Source: a bacterium (lineage in GTDB: Bacteria > Eremiobacterota > Eremiobacteria > Baltobacterales > Baltobacteraceae). From it: DNA of 16,417 nucleotides. The first letter of the stretch is position 1. Each line of letters begins with the position of its first letter. Shown piece by piece: positions 7,774-15,385 of the stretch. The stretch is taken from positions 1 through 16,417 of the forward strand of contig JAJYHP010000041.1 of the NCBI GenBank assembly GCA_021784715.1, written 5' to 3'. A program made the translations under genes and the position numbers. The notes under the pieces were generated by a model. It was not told where the DNA came from. It did no database searches and saw only the letters and a list, made by a program, of their open reading frames with translations.

Positions 7774-8607
7774 CTAGCCCGCCGCAATCATCGCGACCGC
7801 AACGAGCGCGAAGAGCACGCCGGCCCATTGGATGCGTGAGAGGCGCTCGCGCAAAACTATCGCCGCGAGCAGCACCGTGGAGGCCGGGTAGAGCGAGGTT
7901 AATACCGCCGAGATCGCGAGCCCGTCGATTCGAGCGGCGAGGAGGTAGAGGATGTTCGCACCCATATCGAGCGCCCCGCCGAGAACGAGAATCCAGAGCG
8001 CTCCCTTCGCGCGGATCGACGTTCGAGTAGCGAATACGATGGAACCGAGCAACCCCACCGAGGCGAGGCGCGAGCCGAGTAACGCAAAGAGCGGCGCACC
8101 CTCGCGCGTCATTCCCAACAATGTAAAAAACGCGCCGAATGCGATACCTGAGAGCACCGCCTCGCGCAGCCCTGCAGTTGAGTACTCACGCTCCCCGCTG
8201 CTATCGAACGATGCTGAAATCGCTACGATTGCCACCGCCGCCAGCACGAGCCCGCAATAAACGAGCGGCGATGGCCGCTCGCCCGTCGCGATGCCGAAGA
8301 TCACGGGCACCGCAGCGGCCAGCAACGCCGTTACCGGCGATACCACACCCATTCGGCCGATCGAGAGCGCGTGATAGAGCAGCGAGACTCCCGCGGCGCC
8401 GGCGAGACCGGCGAGCGCGCCCCAGCCCAGCGAGACGGCGCTGAAGGCCTCCGGATGCAGCTCGAGGACGGTCCCGATAACGAGAAGCCCGACCGCCTGC
8501 GTCGCGAGAGCGACCGCGAGCAAGGCAACGCGACGCGCGGCGATTCCGCCGAGAAAATCGGCGCTCCCGTATGCTGCGGCGGCAACGAGCGCAAAGAGGA
8601 GCCCCAG
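7774..8607 (-). CDS. DMT-superfamily (EamA) transporter
   Basis: This is a very hydrophobic inner-membrane protein with about ten predicted helices in two EamA repeats. Family members move small metabolites or amino acids. The second repeat ends in the typical pattern SAVLTSLYPASTVLLAA followed by LRERLSRIQWAGV. The first standard start codon in frame is a TTG at 8523 (249 residues), but that drops the first helix. The open frame upstream encodes LGLLFALVAAAAYGSADF and then LGGIAARR, a good EamA helix 1. I therefore extend to a CTG at 8607 (about 277 residues), which is only a candidate start. A GAGG lies 12 bases before it. The gene begins 7 bases after the RNase J stop and is probably co-transcribed with it. 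The substrate is unknown. Confidence 0.82.
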   Translation of the reverse strand: MGLLFALVAAAAYGSADFLGGIAARRVALLAVALATQAVGLLVIGTVLELHPEAFSAVSLGWGALAGLAGAAGVSLLYHALSIGRMGVVSPVTALLAAAVPVIFGIATGERPSPLVYCGLVLAAVAIVAISASFDSSGEREYSTAGLREAVLSGIAFGAFFTLLGMTREGAPLFALLGSRLASVGLLGSIVFATRTSIRAKGALWILVLGGALDMGANILYLLAARIDGLAISAVLTSLYPASTVLLAAIVLRERLSRIQWAGVLFALVAVAMIAAG

Positions 8608-8614
8608 GGCGACG

Positions 8615-10366
8615 TTATGCCTCGATGACGATCGGCACGATCACCGGGCGGCGCCGCGTGCGCGAGAAGATCTCCTTCGCCAGCGTCGCGCGCACGTGCT
8701 CGCGCACCGAGTTGGTATCGCGCAACGCATCGTTCGAAAGCGTCGCCAACATCGCGCTCAAGTGCGAACGCAGGTGTTCGATCAGCTCCTCCGACTCCGG
8801 TTCGTAAAACGCCCCGCGCGTCACGATATCGGGAACGCCGATCGGTTGTACCTCTTCGGCGTCGATGGCGACGACCGCGGTCACGATGCCGTCGTGCGAG
8901 AGCATCTTGCGATCGCGCAGTACGGCTTCGCCCATCTCGCCGAGCCCGGTTCCATCGACGAGGACCATGCCCCCGTACGTCTTACCGATCTTGTCGCCGT
9001 ATTCGGCGGTGAATTCGACGATATCGCCGTTTTCAATGACGAAGACGCTCTCGGGGTGCACGCCGGTTTTCGTAGCCAGGCGACCGTGCGTCACCAACAT
9101 ACGATACTCGCCATGAACGGGGATGAAATACTCGGGGCGGATCAGATTGAGCATCAAAAGCAGCTCTTCTTGAGACGCATGTCCCGAGACGTGCGCGCGC
9201 CCTTCGTTTCCGTGAATCACGGTGGCTCCGAGGCGATAGAGATTATTAATCGTCCGATAGACGCTCTTTTCGTTCCCGGGAATCGGGGTCGCACTGATGA
9301 CGATCGTATCGCCCGGATCGATTGCGAACTTCGGATGGTCGCGCACCGACATTCGCGAGAGCCCGCTCATCGGTTCACCCTGCGAGCCGGTGGTCATGAC
9401 GACGATTTGATCGGCACGGAGGTTGCCGACGTCCTCGATCTTCACCAGAATATCGGGAGGAATCCGAAGATGGCCGTGCTCGCGAGCAAAATGCAACACG
9501 TTGTTCATCGAGCGTCCGAGAAACGCAATCTTCCGTCCAAACTTTTCAGCGTGATCGATCGCCTGTTGGATACGCGGAACGTTCGAAGCGAACGAAACGA
9601 TCAAAATCCGCCCGGTCGCCTTTGAAAAAATCGTCGTGAAGGCTTCCCCGACGACGCGTTCGGATTGCGTGTGCCCCGGCCGCTCGGCGTTCGTCGAGTC
9701 GGCGAGCATGCAGAGAACCCCCTCTTCGCCGATGCGAGCGAGCGCCGCGAAATCGGCCGGGCGGCCGTCGATCGGCGTCTGGTCGAATTTGAAGTCGCCG
9801 GTGTGGAAGATCGTGCCGCTCGGCGTGCGAATCGCGAGCGAGCAAGCGCCGGCGACCGAGTGATTGATATGGACGAATTCGGCCTCGATTTCGCCGTAGC
9901 GAACGCGGTCGCCGGGGGCGACGGCGACGAGCGGCATCTCGCCGAGCTTGTGCTCTCGCGACTTCGCCTTGATGAGCGCGCCGGTGATCGCCGTGCCGAC
10001 GATCGGCGTGTTCGGAAATTCGCGCAGGAAGTAGGGGATGCCGCCGATATGATCTTCGTGCCCGTGGGTGACGAGCACCGCGCGCAGTTTGTGCGCGCGT
10101 TCGCGAACGTAGCTGAAGTCGTTGATGACGATATCGACGCCGAACATCTCCTCGTCGGGGAACATCAGCCCGCAATCGACCACGACGAGATCGTCGTTGG
10201 TTTCGATGACGGTCATGTTGCGACCGATCTCACCGCATCCGCCGAGCGGGACGACGCGAACGAACGGCTCCTTCGGAGCTTTAGGAACGGAGATACTCTG
10301 CGTCTTCAATATGGGGGCCTTTACAACGGCTGCTTGCGTGGGAATGACGGGCGGAGGAACGCCCAT
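8615..10366 (-). CDS. rnj: Ribonuclease J (beta-CASP metallo-beta-lactamase RNase)
   Basis: RNase J is a cytoplasmic zinc-dependent endonuclease and 5'-3' exonuclease for mRNA decay and rRNA maturation. From the ATG at 10366 there are 583 residues, against about 550-560 in typical members. Motifs include LGGCGEIGRNM at 41-51, the metal site HGHEDH at 101-106, HTGDFKFD at 188-195 with D191, and ADSTNAERPG at 222-231. The beta-CASP region follows from about 232 (SFASNVPRIQQAI, MTTGSQGEPMSGLSRM). Near 385-420 come GNEGRAHVSGHASQEE and PVHGEYRML with its conserved histidines. The C-terminal dimerisation domain follows. About 35 N-terminal residues precede the catalytic core. Alternative starts are TTG 10435 (606 residues) and TTG 10309, the latter with AAGG upstream. 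It is probably the first gene of the four-gene minus-strand operon. Confidence 0.95.
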   Translation of the reverse strand: MGVPPPVIPTQAAVVKAPILKTQSISVPKAPKEPFVRVVPLGGCGEIGRNMTVIETNDDLVVVDCGLMFPDEEMFGVDIVINDFSYVRERAHKLRAVLVTHGHEDHIGGIPYFLREFPNTPIVGTAITGALIKAKSREHKLGEMPLVAVAPGDRVRYGEIEAEFVHINHSVAGACSLAIRTPSGTIFHTGDFKFDQTPIDGRPADFAALARIGEEGVLCMLADSTNAERPGHTQSERVVGEAFTTIFSKATGRILIVSFASNVPRIQQAIDHAEKFGRKIAFLGRSMNNVLHFAREHGHLRIPPDILVKIEDVGNLRADQIVVMTTGSQGEPMSGLSRMSVRDHPKFAIDPGDTIVISATPIPGNEKSVYRTINNLYRLGATVIHGNEGRAHVSGHASQEELLLMLNLIRPEYFIPVHGEYRMLVTHGRLATKTGVHPESVFVIENGDIVEFTAEYGDKIGKTYGGMVLVDGTGLGEMGEAVLRDRKMLSHDGIVTAVVAIDAEEVQPIGVPDIVTRGAFYEPESEELIEHLRSHLSAMLATLSNDALRDTNSVREHVRATLAKEIFSRTRRRPVIVPIVIEA

Positions 10367-10665
10367 GCGATACAGCCACTCTATCACGCTCGCGCTACTC
10401 GCCGCGACCCTGCTCGGTAGCACCCCCCACCACAAGCGACACGCAGCCGCGCCTCCAGCGTCGCGGCCGCGGGCAGAATCGCTCTATTCTTGGCATGCAC
10501 TCCGCCAAACGCGGGATATCCTCGTTCTCCACTTACTGGAACTTCGCCGGGAACGCCTGGGACGGCTCGAGCGGCTGCTGCGGGCAGAGACACCTATCGG
10601 TTGCTTGCTCACCGACCCGTTGCTGACAGCAAGAACCGAGAAGCCGTCCGCCAATAGTCGCCGCC
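10367..10665. other. Intergenic region between divergent rnj and Yip1-family genes
   Basis: These 299 bases hold no gene I can call with confidence. They should contain promoters for both flanking genes, but I see no convincing -35/-10 pair. A plus-strand ATG at 10365, overlapping the rnj start, has a strong GGAGGA six bases upstream. It opens a leader-like peptide (MRYSHSITLALLAATLLG), so a small, possibly frame-broken secreted protein is conceivable. A hairpin lies at 10598-10638. Confidence 0.5.
10598..10638 (+). promoter_or_regulatory. Leader hairpin upstream of the Yip1-family gene
   Basis: CGGTT and CTTGCT (10598-10602 and 10604-10609, one bulged G) pair with AGCAAG and AACCG (10628-10638), an 11-bp stem with an 18-base loop. 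The loop's TTGCT (10620-10624) can instead pair locally with AGCAA (10628-10632), so two mutually exclusive folds exist. It ends 27 bases before the ATG. Any regulatory role is inference. Confidence 0.3.
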
Positions 10666-11436
10666 ATGACAACTGCACCACCTCCTCAAGAGAACGCGGG
10701 GCTCTCCAGCCTCGTGGAGACCATCGTCGCCCCGGCGAGCGCCTTCGACCGCCTCGCCGAGAAGCAAACCTGGGGCTGGGCGTTCATCGCCTCCTCTATC
10801 CTCGCCGCAGTCGGCGCTTTGGCGAGCGCTCCGGTCAATAGGCACCTGGCGGAAATCATTCTCCAGCAGCGTATCGCTTCAGCGCCGACCGCTCAACAGG
10901 CCTCAGCGATAGCGAGCGCCGGGGCGATCGGCATGAAATTTTCCCAGATCGGCTGGATTTTCACTCCTCTGATAATGCTCTCCGTCGTGTTGTTCGCAAC
11001 CGTTATCCTTTTTCTCGTCGGGGCAATCTTCGGTGGGAAGGCGACCTTCAAGCAGCTCTGGTGCGCGGCGATGAATGTATCGGTTGTCTACACCCTCGGC
11101 GTTTTGGTAACGTCGATCGTGGCCGCTTTGCGAGGGCCCGACGTCGTGACGAATATGTTCTCGTATTACCGCGATTCCGTCACGCTCGCAGCCGCAATTC
11201 CCACGGCGAACGTCAAGGTTCTCGTTTTCCTGGCAGCGATCTCACCGTTTTCCCTGTGGCAGCTTTGGTTAAACTCGCTCCTCATGCAACGCATCGCACG
11301 CCTCGCCGCTCCGAAAGCATGGGCGGCGGCGCTCGCCGTGTTGCTCGTTCCCGCCCTCGTCGGCGCCGCATTCGCACCCGCTCCTCCGGCGCCCGCGAGC
11401 GGCGCTCCCTCGACGAGCGCCTCGGCAAGCCCCTAA
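10666..11436 (+). CDS. Yip1-family integral membrane protein
   Basis: The 256-residue product matches the Yip1/YIPF-like bacterial pattern. It has a short cytoplasmic N-terminus with an amphipathic helix (about 14-33, VETIVAPASAFDRLAEK), followed by five hydrophobic segments at about 38-54, 97-121, 137-154, 184-203 and 218-236. The last 20 residues are an Ala/Pro/Ser tail. Bacterial Yip1 proteins are poorly characterised and I cannot assign a role. It lies 44 bases before the TolC gene on the same strand and may be the first gene of the exporter transcript. The ATG has no obvious ribosome site, but the N-terminal pattern PPPQENAGL fits the usual start of such proteins. Confidence 0.8.
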   Translation: MTTAPPPQENAGLSSLVETIVAPASAFDRLAEKQTWGWAFIASSILAAVGALASAPVNRHLAEIILQQRIASAPTAQQASAIASAGAIGMKFSQIGWIFTPLIMLSVVLFATVILFLVGAIFGGKATFKQLWCAAMNVSVVYTLGVLVTSIVAALRGPDVVTNMFSYYRDSVTLAAAIPTANVKVLVFLAAISPFSLWQLWLNSLLMQRIARLAAPKAWAAALAVLLVPALVGAAFAPAPPAPASGAPSTSASASP

Positions 11437-11469
11437 GCGCTCCTGAAACTTTTTTACCGCTGCCCCGTA

Positions 11470-11497
11470 GTAGGCGACGTATGCGTCGCCTACTTTT
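11470..11497 (+). promoter_or_regulatory. Perfect hairpin enclosing the tolC start codon, followed by TTTT
   Basis: GTAGGCGACG at 11470-11479 and CGTCGCCTAC at 11484-11493 form a perfect 10-bp stem around the four-base loop TATG, which contains the ATG at 11481. TTTT follows directly at 11494-11497. The only candidate ribosome site, AGG at 11472-11474, is buried in the stem. The structure could limit TolC translation, or act as a terminator or attenuator after the Yip1 gene. Confidence 0.65.
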
Positions 11498-12896
11498 CGT
11501 TTGTACCTGCGCCCCTGCACTACTAGCGGGAGCACTCTTCGCCGGCCCGGCCGGCGCCGCACCGCTGCCGTTGACCCTCCGGCAAGCGGTCGCCTTCGCG
11601 CTCGCGCACAACTCTACGGTCGCCTCTTCGGAGGCCGCAGTCGCGTCGGCCCGCTCCAACTTCGCGGTTCAAAAAACGCAGAATCTGCCGACGGCCGGAG
11701 CTTCGCTGAACAACGTCATGTCGAAGAGTTCGAACTACGGCGGAGCGTACGCCGTCATCGGCGCTCAGCAACAGAACATCTTCAGCCAAAATACCGCGCA
11801 ATTGCAGGCGCAGTACACGTTGACGACCGGCGGCCTCTCGGGAATTCAACTGGCGGTTGCGAAAGCGAACCTGGAGCAGGCAAAGGCGAACCTCCGCAAC
11901 GCGCGCGCCCAAGTTGCTACGTCGGTAACCGCGGCCTTCAATACCGTCGTGCAGGACGACGAGCTCGTGACCGTCGACCGCGGCGATTTACGCTACCAAC
12001 GCTTGCTCTTACAGAACGCGCGCGTTAAAGAGCGCGCGGGCGTCGCCGCCGGCGTCGACGTCCTCTCGGCCCGCGTCGCGGTCGCGCGGAGCGAATCGAC
12101 GTTGGTAGCGGCGCGAGCGAACGTCGCCAACGCGCTCGATTCGCTCTGCCAGAGCATCGGCGCGCCGCTCGGAACGCCGTTCGCATTACCGAAACAACTG
12201 AAGCTCCCCGCTCTTCCTGCGATCTCGTTGAAAAAAATCGAACGCATCGCGCTGGCGAACCGCGCCGATATCGCGAGCGCCCGCGACGCGCTCCGCGTCG
12301 CCGATCTCAATCGCAAGAGCTGGTTGCCGCAGCTCTTCCCACAGATCCAACTCTCGGCCGCGTTCGGCAACCAATTTTCCCCGACGAATGCCGTCTTCGA
12401 GCAACAGCAACTCGATAACGAGTACGCCGCCGGTCTGATTCCAAGCAGAATCCTCGTTCCTCGCGGCACCCCGGGCTTCTGGCAAATTCAAGCGATATCG
12501 ACATTCAATTTACCGCTCGTCGATTACGGCGCCCGGCGCCTGTCGCGCGTCAATTACGATGCGGCGGTGAAAAGCGCCAGGCTCGCGCTCGTCAACGCAA
12601 AGCTCGTCGCTCTCAACGACGTTCGCAGCGCCTACCGCGCCGCGAAATCGGCGCTCGCTCAAGTCGGATACGCGCGACAGGAAGCGCGTTTGGGAATCGA
12701 GAGCGCGAATATCAAACGACTTCAATACAAAGCGGGCGTCGCCGCCCTCTCCGATGTCGTGCAAGCCCAGCAAACTTCTATATCGGCGCAGAACGACCTC
12801 ATCTCCGCGCGCGTCGCGTATGTGAACGCGCTCGTCCGGTTGCGCACATCTATGGGTATTTTTTCACCGACGGGCGCCGTCGCCGACCTTCACTAA
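11481..12896 (+). CDS. TolC-family outer-membrane efflux protein
   Basis: The 471-residue product has the usual size for TolC/OEP channels, trimeric beta-barrels with a long periplasmic alpha-helical tunnel. Residues 1-27 form a Sec signal peptide ending GPAGAA. The mature protein shows the two-fold OEP repeat. Repeat 1 begins LTLRQAVAFALAHN at 31-44 with helices to about 225. Repeat 2 begins ISLKKIERIALANRADI at 248-264 with helices to about 458, including YKAGVAALSDVVQAQ at 416-430, a hallmark TolC pattern. The frame is open far upstream but that part overlaps the Yip1 gene, so ATG 11481 is taken as the start. It sits in the loop of a perfect hairpin. The adaptor gene starts 8 bases after the stop. 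It should form the outer part of the exporter encoded downstream. Confidence 0.92.
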   Translation: MRRLLFVCTCAPALLAGALFAGPAGAAPLPLTLRQAVAFALAHNSTVASSEAAVASARSNFAVQKTQNLPTAGASLNNVMSKSSNYGGAYAVIGAQQQNIFSQNTAQLQAQYTLTTGGLSGIQLAVAKANLEQAKANLRNARAQVATSVTAAFNTVVQDDELVTVDRGDLRYQRLLLQNARVKERAGVAAGVDVLSARVAVARSESTLVAARANVANALDSLCQSIGAPLGTPFALPKQLKLPALPAISLKKIERIALANRADIASARDALRVADLNRKSWLPQLFPQIQLSAAFGNQFSPTNAVFEQQQLDNEYAAGLIPSRILVPRGTPGFWQIQAISTFNLPLVDYGARRLSRVNYDAAVKSARLALVNAKLVALNDVRSAYRAAKSALAQVGYARQEARLGIESANIKRLQYKAGVAALSDVVQAQQTSISAQNDLISARVAYVNALVRLRTSMGIFSPTGAVADLH

Positions 12897-12904
12897 GGAG
12901 CAGC

Positions 12905-14200
12905 ATGAACAAGAACGCCCGGATCATCGTTATCGTCGCGATCGTCGCGATCGTCGCCGTCGGACTCGCGCTCGCATTCCGCCCCCACTCGAGCAACTCG
13001 ATCGCCGCCAAGACGTTAAAAATCGAACCGACGACCTTCGTCGTAAAGCTTCCGGAGAACGGCACCGTGATGCACCCGCACATGGAGACGATACCGGCGT
13101 TGGTCAGCGGAAACCTCGCCAGCATCGACGTGAAAGCCGGCAGCCGCGTCTCGGCCGGCGAGTTGCTCGCAACCATCGAAAACCCATCCCTCGACGCGAG
13201 CGCCGCCGGAGCGCTCGCCGACTATCAGAGTTCGGTTGCAGACGTAAGGACGGCGGCGATTCAGGAGCGCAACGCTCGCGTGCAGTACCAAGCAGCCGTC
13301 GATACGGCGAAAAGCAACCTCGACGAAGCGCGCCGCGTCCTGACCGCGGACGAAACGCTCTACGCCGACAAAGCGATCCCGCGTAGCCAACTCGACGCCG
13401 ATCGCGCAAAAGAAGAGCAGGCAAAGGTCGCCTACGACCAATCGGTCGAGCAACTCAAGCTGGGAGCGGTGACCGGATACGGAACCAGTTCGGTTCAGGC
13501 CGCCAAGGCACAAGCCCTGAAATCGAAGATTCTCAACGACCAAGCACAGCAACAACTCGGCTTCGAACGTATCGTCGCTCCATTCTCCGGAGTCATCGAG
13601 AGCGTCGCACCGCGCCCGACCGATGCGAACCGCACCATCCTTCCCGGCGACGCGGTCTCGGCGGGACAGGCGATGTTCACGATTGCCGAAGGCAGCAACT
13701 ACGTCGTGCAGGCGCAGGTCGACGAACAGGATATCCACGCCGTCGCCCTCGGCATGCCGGTCAACGTCACCAGCGAAGACTTTCCGAACGTCACCTTGCA
13801 CGGACATATCGAGCGCATCTCGCCGCTTGCGACCCGTTCCACCGACGCCGGTTCGACCGCACGTGAAGTTCTCACGACGGTCGCCCTCGACGAAAGCAAT
13901 CCGGTCCTTCGCGACGGAATGACGGCAAACGTCGATATTCTGACGACGAGCATCCCGAACGCCCTCGTCGTTCCGACGACGGCGATCGTCCACGTGAAAA
14001 AAGCCACGAAGATTTGGCTCGTCCGCAAGGGTAAAGCGCACGAAGTCACCGTCGTCCTCGGCAAGAGTAACGATCTTCAAAGCGTCGTTCGCTCCGGTTT
14101 GACCGCCGGCGAGACGATCGTCGCCTCGGCGGTGCCGACGCTGCACGAAGGTATGCGGATCGTACCGCTTCTGCAGAGCAGCCCCTCGGAAACTCCGTGA
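12905..14200 (+). CDS. MacA/HlyD-type periplasmic adaptor (membrane fusion protein)
   Basis: The 431-residue adaptor bridges an inner-membrane pump to TolC. One N-terminal helix spans about 7-25 (encoded in part by tandem GCGATCGTC repeats). The first half of the lipoyl domain follows at about 60-95 (VSGNLASIDVKAGSRVSAGE). A coiled-coil hairpin covers about 102-218. The second lipoyl half lies at 221-262 (ERIVAPFSGVIESVAPR), a beta-barrel at about 265-345 (VQAQVDEQDI) and a membrane-proximal domain from about 350. This order is that of MacA/RND-type adaptors. AAGGAG at 12895-12900, overlapping the tolC stop, gives a strong start. Its TGA overlaps the GTG of the next permease (GTGA), so production is coupled. 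The neighbours make it an ABC-type (MacA-like) adaptor, not RND. Confidence 0.92.
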   Translation: MNKNARIIVIVAIVAIVAVGLALAFRPHSSNSIAAKTLKIEPTTFVVKLPENGTVMHPHMETIPALVSGNLASIDVKAGSRVSAGELLATIENPSLDASAAGALADYQSSVADVRTAAIQERNARVQYQAAVDTAKSNLDEARRVLTADETLYADKAIPRSQLDADRAKEEQAKVAYDQSVEQLKLGAVTGYGTSSVQAAKAQALKSKILNDQAQQQLGFERIVAPFSGVIESVAPRPTDANRTILPGDAVSAGQAMFTIAEGSNYVVQAQVDEQDIHAVALGMPVNVTSEDFPNVTLHGHIERISPLATRSTDAGSTAREVLTTVALDESNPVLRDGMTANVDILTTSIPNALVVPTTAIVHVKKATKIWLVRKGKAHEVTVVLGKSNDLQSVVRSGLTAGETIVASAVPTLHEGMRIVPLLQSSPSETP

Positions 14201-15384
14201 GCGTTCTCGCCGCATATGTAGAGGAGGCGCTCGCGTCGCTTTGGCGCAATCGCCTCCGCTCGGCGCTCTCGCTCCTCGGCACGATCATCGGCATCGCCTC
14301 GACGATCGCCGTCTTAGGCTTAAGCCAAGCCGGAGCGCGCGGCCTCGAAGCATCGCTCAGTAGCGGTGGGAACCCGGGTTGGGTTGCGTACGTCGACCGT
14401 TCTTCCGATAACCCGCTCGCGTCGACGCTTTATTATCGCGACGTCGCGCGACTCGTCGCCCGCAGCAACGGCACCATATCCAGCGCCTACGCCGGTTATT
14501 TCGGGCGGCCTTTTCCGGTAAACGTCGCCGGAAAGACGCACTACCCCCAGGTCAGTGGAATCGATACCACCGCAGAGGGCATGGTCATGCTGGAAGGGCG
14601 CAAAATCAATCGCGACGACGTGGTGGGTGCGGCGAACGTGGCGATCGTATCGAAGACCGCGCGAAAAACGCTCTTCCCGCACGAAAACCCCCTCGGGCAC
14701 GGCATCTCACTTGGGAATACTCGCCTGCGCATTATCGGCGTTTTCGACGCCGCCGGTAGCCTTCTCAGCAACGCCGTCGGAGACGCAATCTACGTGCCGT
14801 ACACGACAATGCACCGCATCGCCCCGGGCCCAATCGACGGCATTTTCTTTTACGCATCACCCGGCGCGACCTCGGCGCAGGTGACCGCAGCGACTGCCGC
14901 CGCTCTCAAGAGCCTCCACGGGCCACACGCGAAGTATACGATTCAGGATCAGGCGAAGTCGCTGGGAATATTCTCCCGCGTCCTCGGCGGCATCACCGTC
15001 GGCATCACGCTCATCGGCGGCATCGCCCTTTGCGTTGCCGGGATCGGCATCATGAACATCATGCTCGTCTCGGTGAACGAGCGCACGCGCGAGATCGGCA
15101 TCCGCAAATCGATCGGAGCGAGCTCCGGCGATATATCGTTGCAATTTTTAATCGAAGCGACGATTCTCTCGGCGATCGGCGGTGCGATCGGTACGATTTT
15201 CGGCGTCGCTATCGTCCTCGCATTACAGGGCAGTATCGTGCGCTTCGTCGGCAGCGCGCCGGTACCGTGGGCGCTCGTGCTCTCGATCGCCGCCTTCTTT
15301 ACCATAGGCATCGGTATCGGCTTCGGCGCATATCCGGCGATTCGCGCCGGCAAACTCGATCCCGTCGTGGCACTGCGGAGTTAA
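14197..15384 (+). CDS. MacB/FtsX-type ABC transporter permease (first)
   Basis: The 395-residue protein has the MacB-type topology. Helix 1 is at about 22-44, a large periplasmic (MacB_PCD-like) domain covers about 50-260, and three C-terminal helices lie at about 264-290, 322-346 and 356-378. The signature VAGIGIMNIMLVSVNERTREI (280-300), followed by GIRKSIGAS, is the FtsX-family cytoplasmic coupling segment that contacts the ATPase. There is no Walker A or B, so the ATPase must be a separate protein, unlike E. coli MacB, where both are fused. The start is GTG, overlapping the adaptor stop. The second permease starts 2 bases after this stop. Such exporters can drive efflux of drugs, peptides or lipids by pulling substrate from the periplasm. 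The substrate is unknown. Confidence 0.9.
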   Translation: MSVLAAYVEEALASLWRNRLRSALSLLGTIIGIASTIAVLGLSQAGARGLEASLSSGGNPGWVAYVDRSSDNPLASTLYYRDVARLVARSNGTISSAYAGYFGRPFPVNVAGKTHYPQVSGIDTTAEGMVMLEGRKINRDDVVGAANVAIVSKTARKTLFPHENPLGHGISLGNTRLRIIGVFDAAGSLLSNAVGDAIYVPYTTMHRIAPGPIDGIFFYASPGATSAQVTAATAAALKSLHGPHAKYTIQDQAKSLGIFSRVLGGITVGITLIGGIALCVAGIGIMNIMLVSVNERTREIGIRKSIGASSGDISLQFLIEATILSAIGGAIGTIFGVAIVLALQGSIVRFVGSAPVPWALVLSIAAFFTIGIGIGFGAYPAIRAGKLDPVVALRS

Positions 15385-15385
15385 C

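Noticed and set aside
7721..7828. N-terminal extension of the small Tat protein
   Set aside because: The added residues are Arg/Cys-rich, overlap the end of the EamA gene and would bury the Tat leader internally.
8696..9625. Plus-strand open frame of 309 codons opposite rnj
   Set aside because: It is antisense to conserved RNase J domains, with no recognisable domain and no ribosome site.
11061..11480. Upstream extension of the TolC frame into the Yip1 gene
   Set aside because: The extension is arginine-rich and overlaps the Yip1 coding sequence, while the signal peptide begins at the ATG at 11481.
12936..12957. Tandem GCGATCGTC repeat as a functional DNA repeat
   Set aside because: It lies in the adaptor's membrane helix and encodes repeated Ala-Ile-Val. 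Codon preference explains it.
13016..14215. Long minus-strand open frame (399 codons) opposite the adaptor gene
   Set aside because: It is Arg/Asp/Gly-rich without any domain pattern, and the plus strand carries an unmistakable adaptor. Long antisense frames are expected in GC-rich genes.
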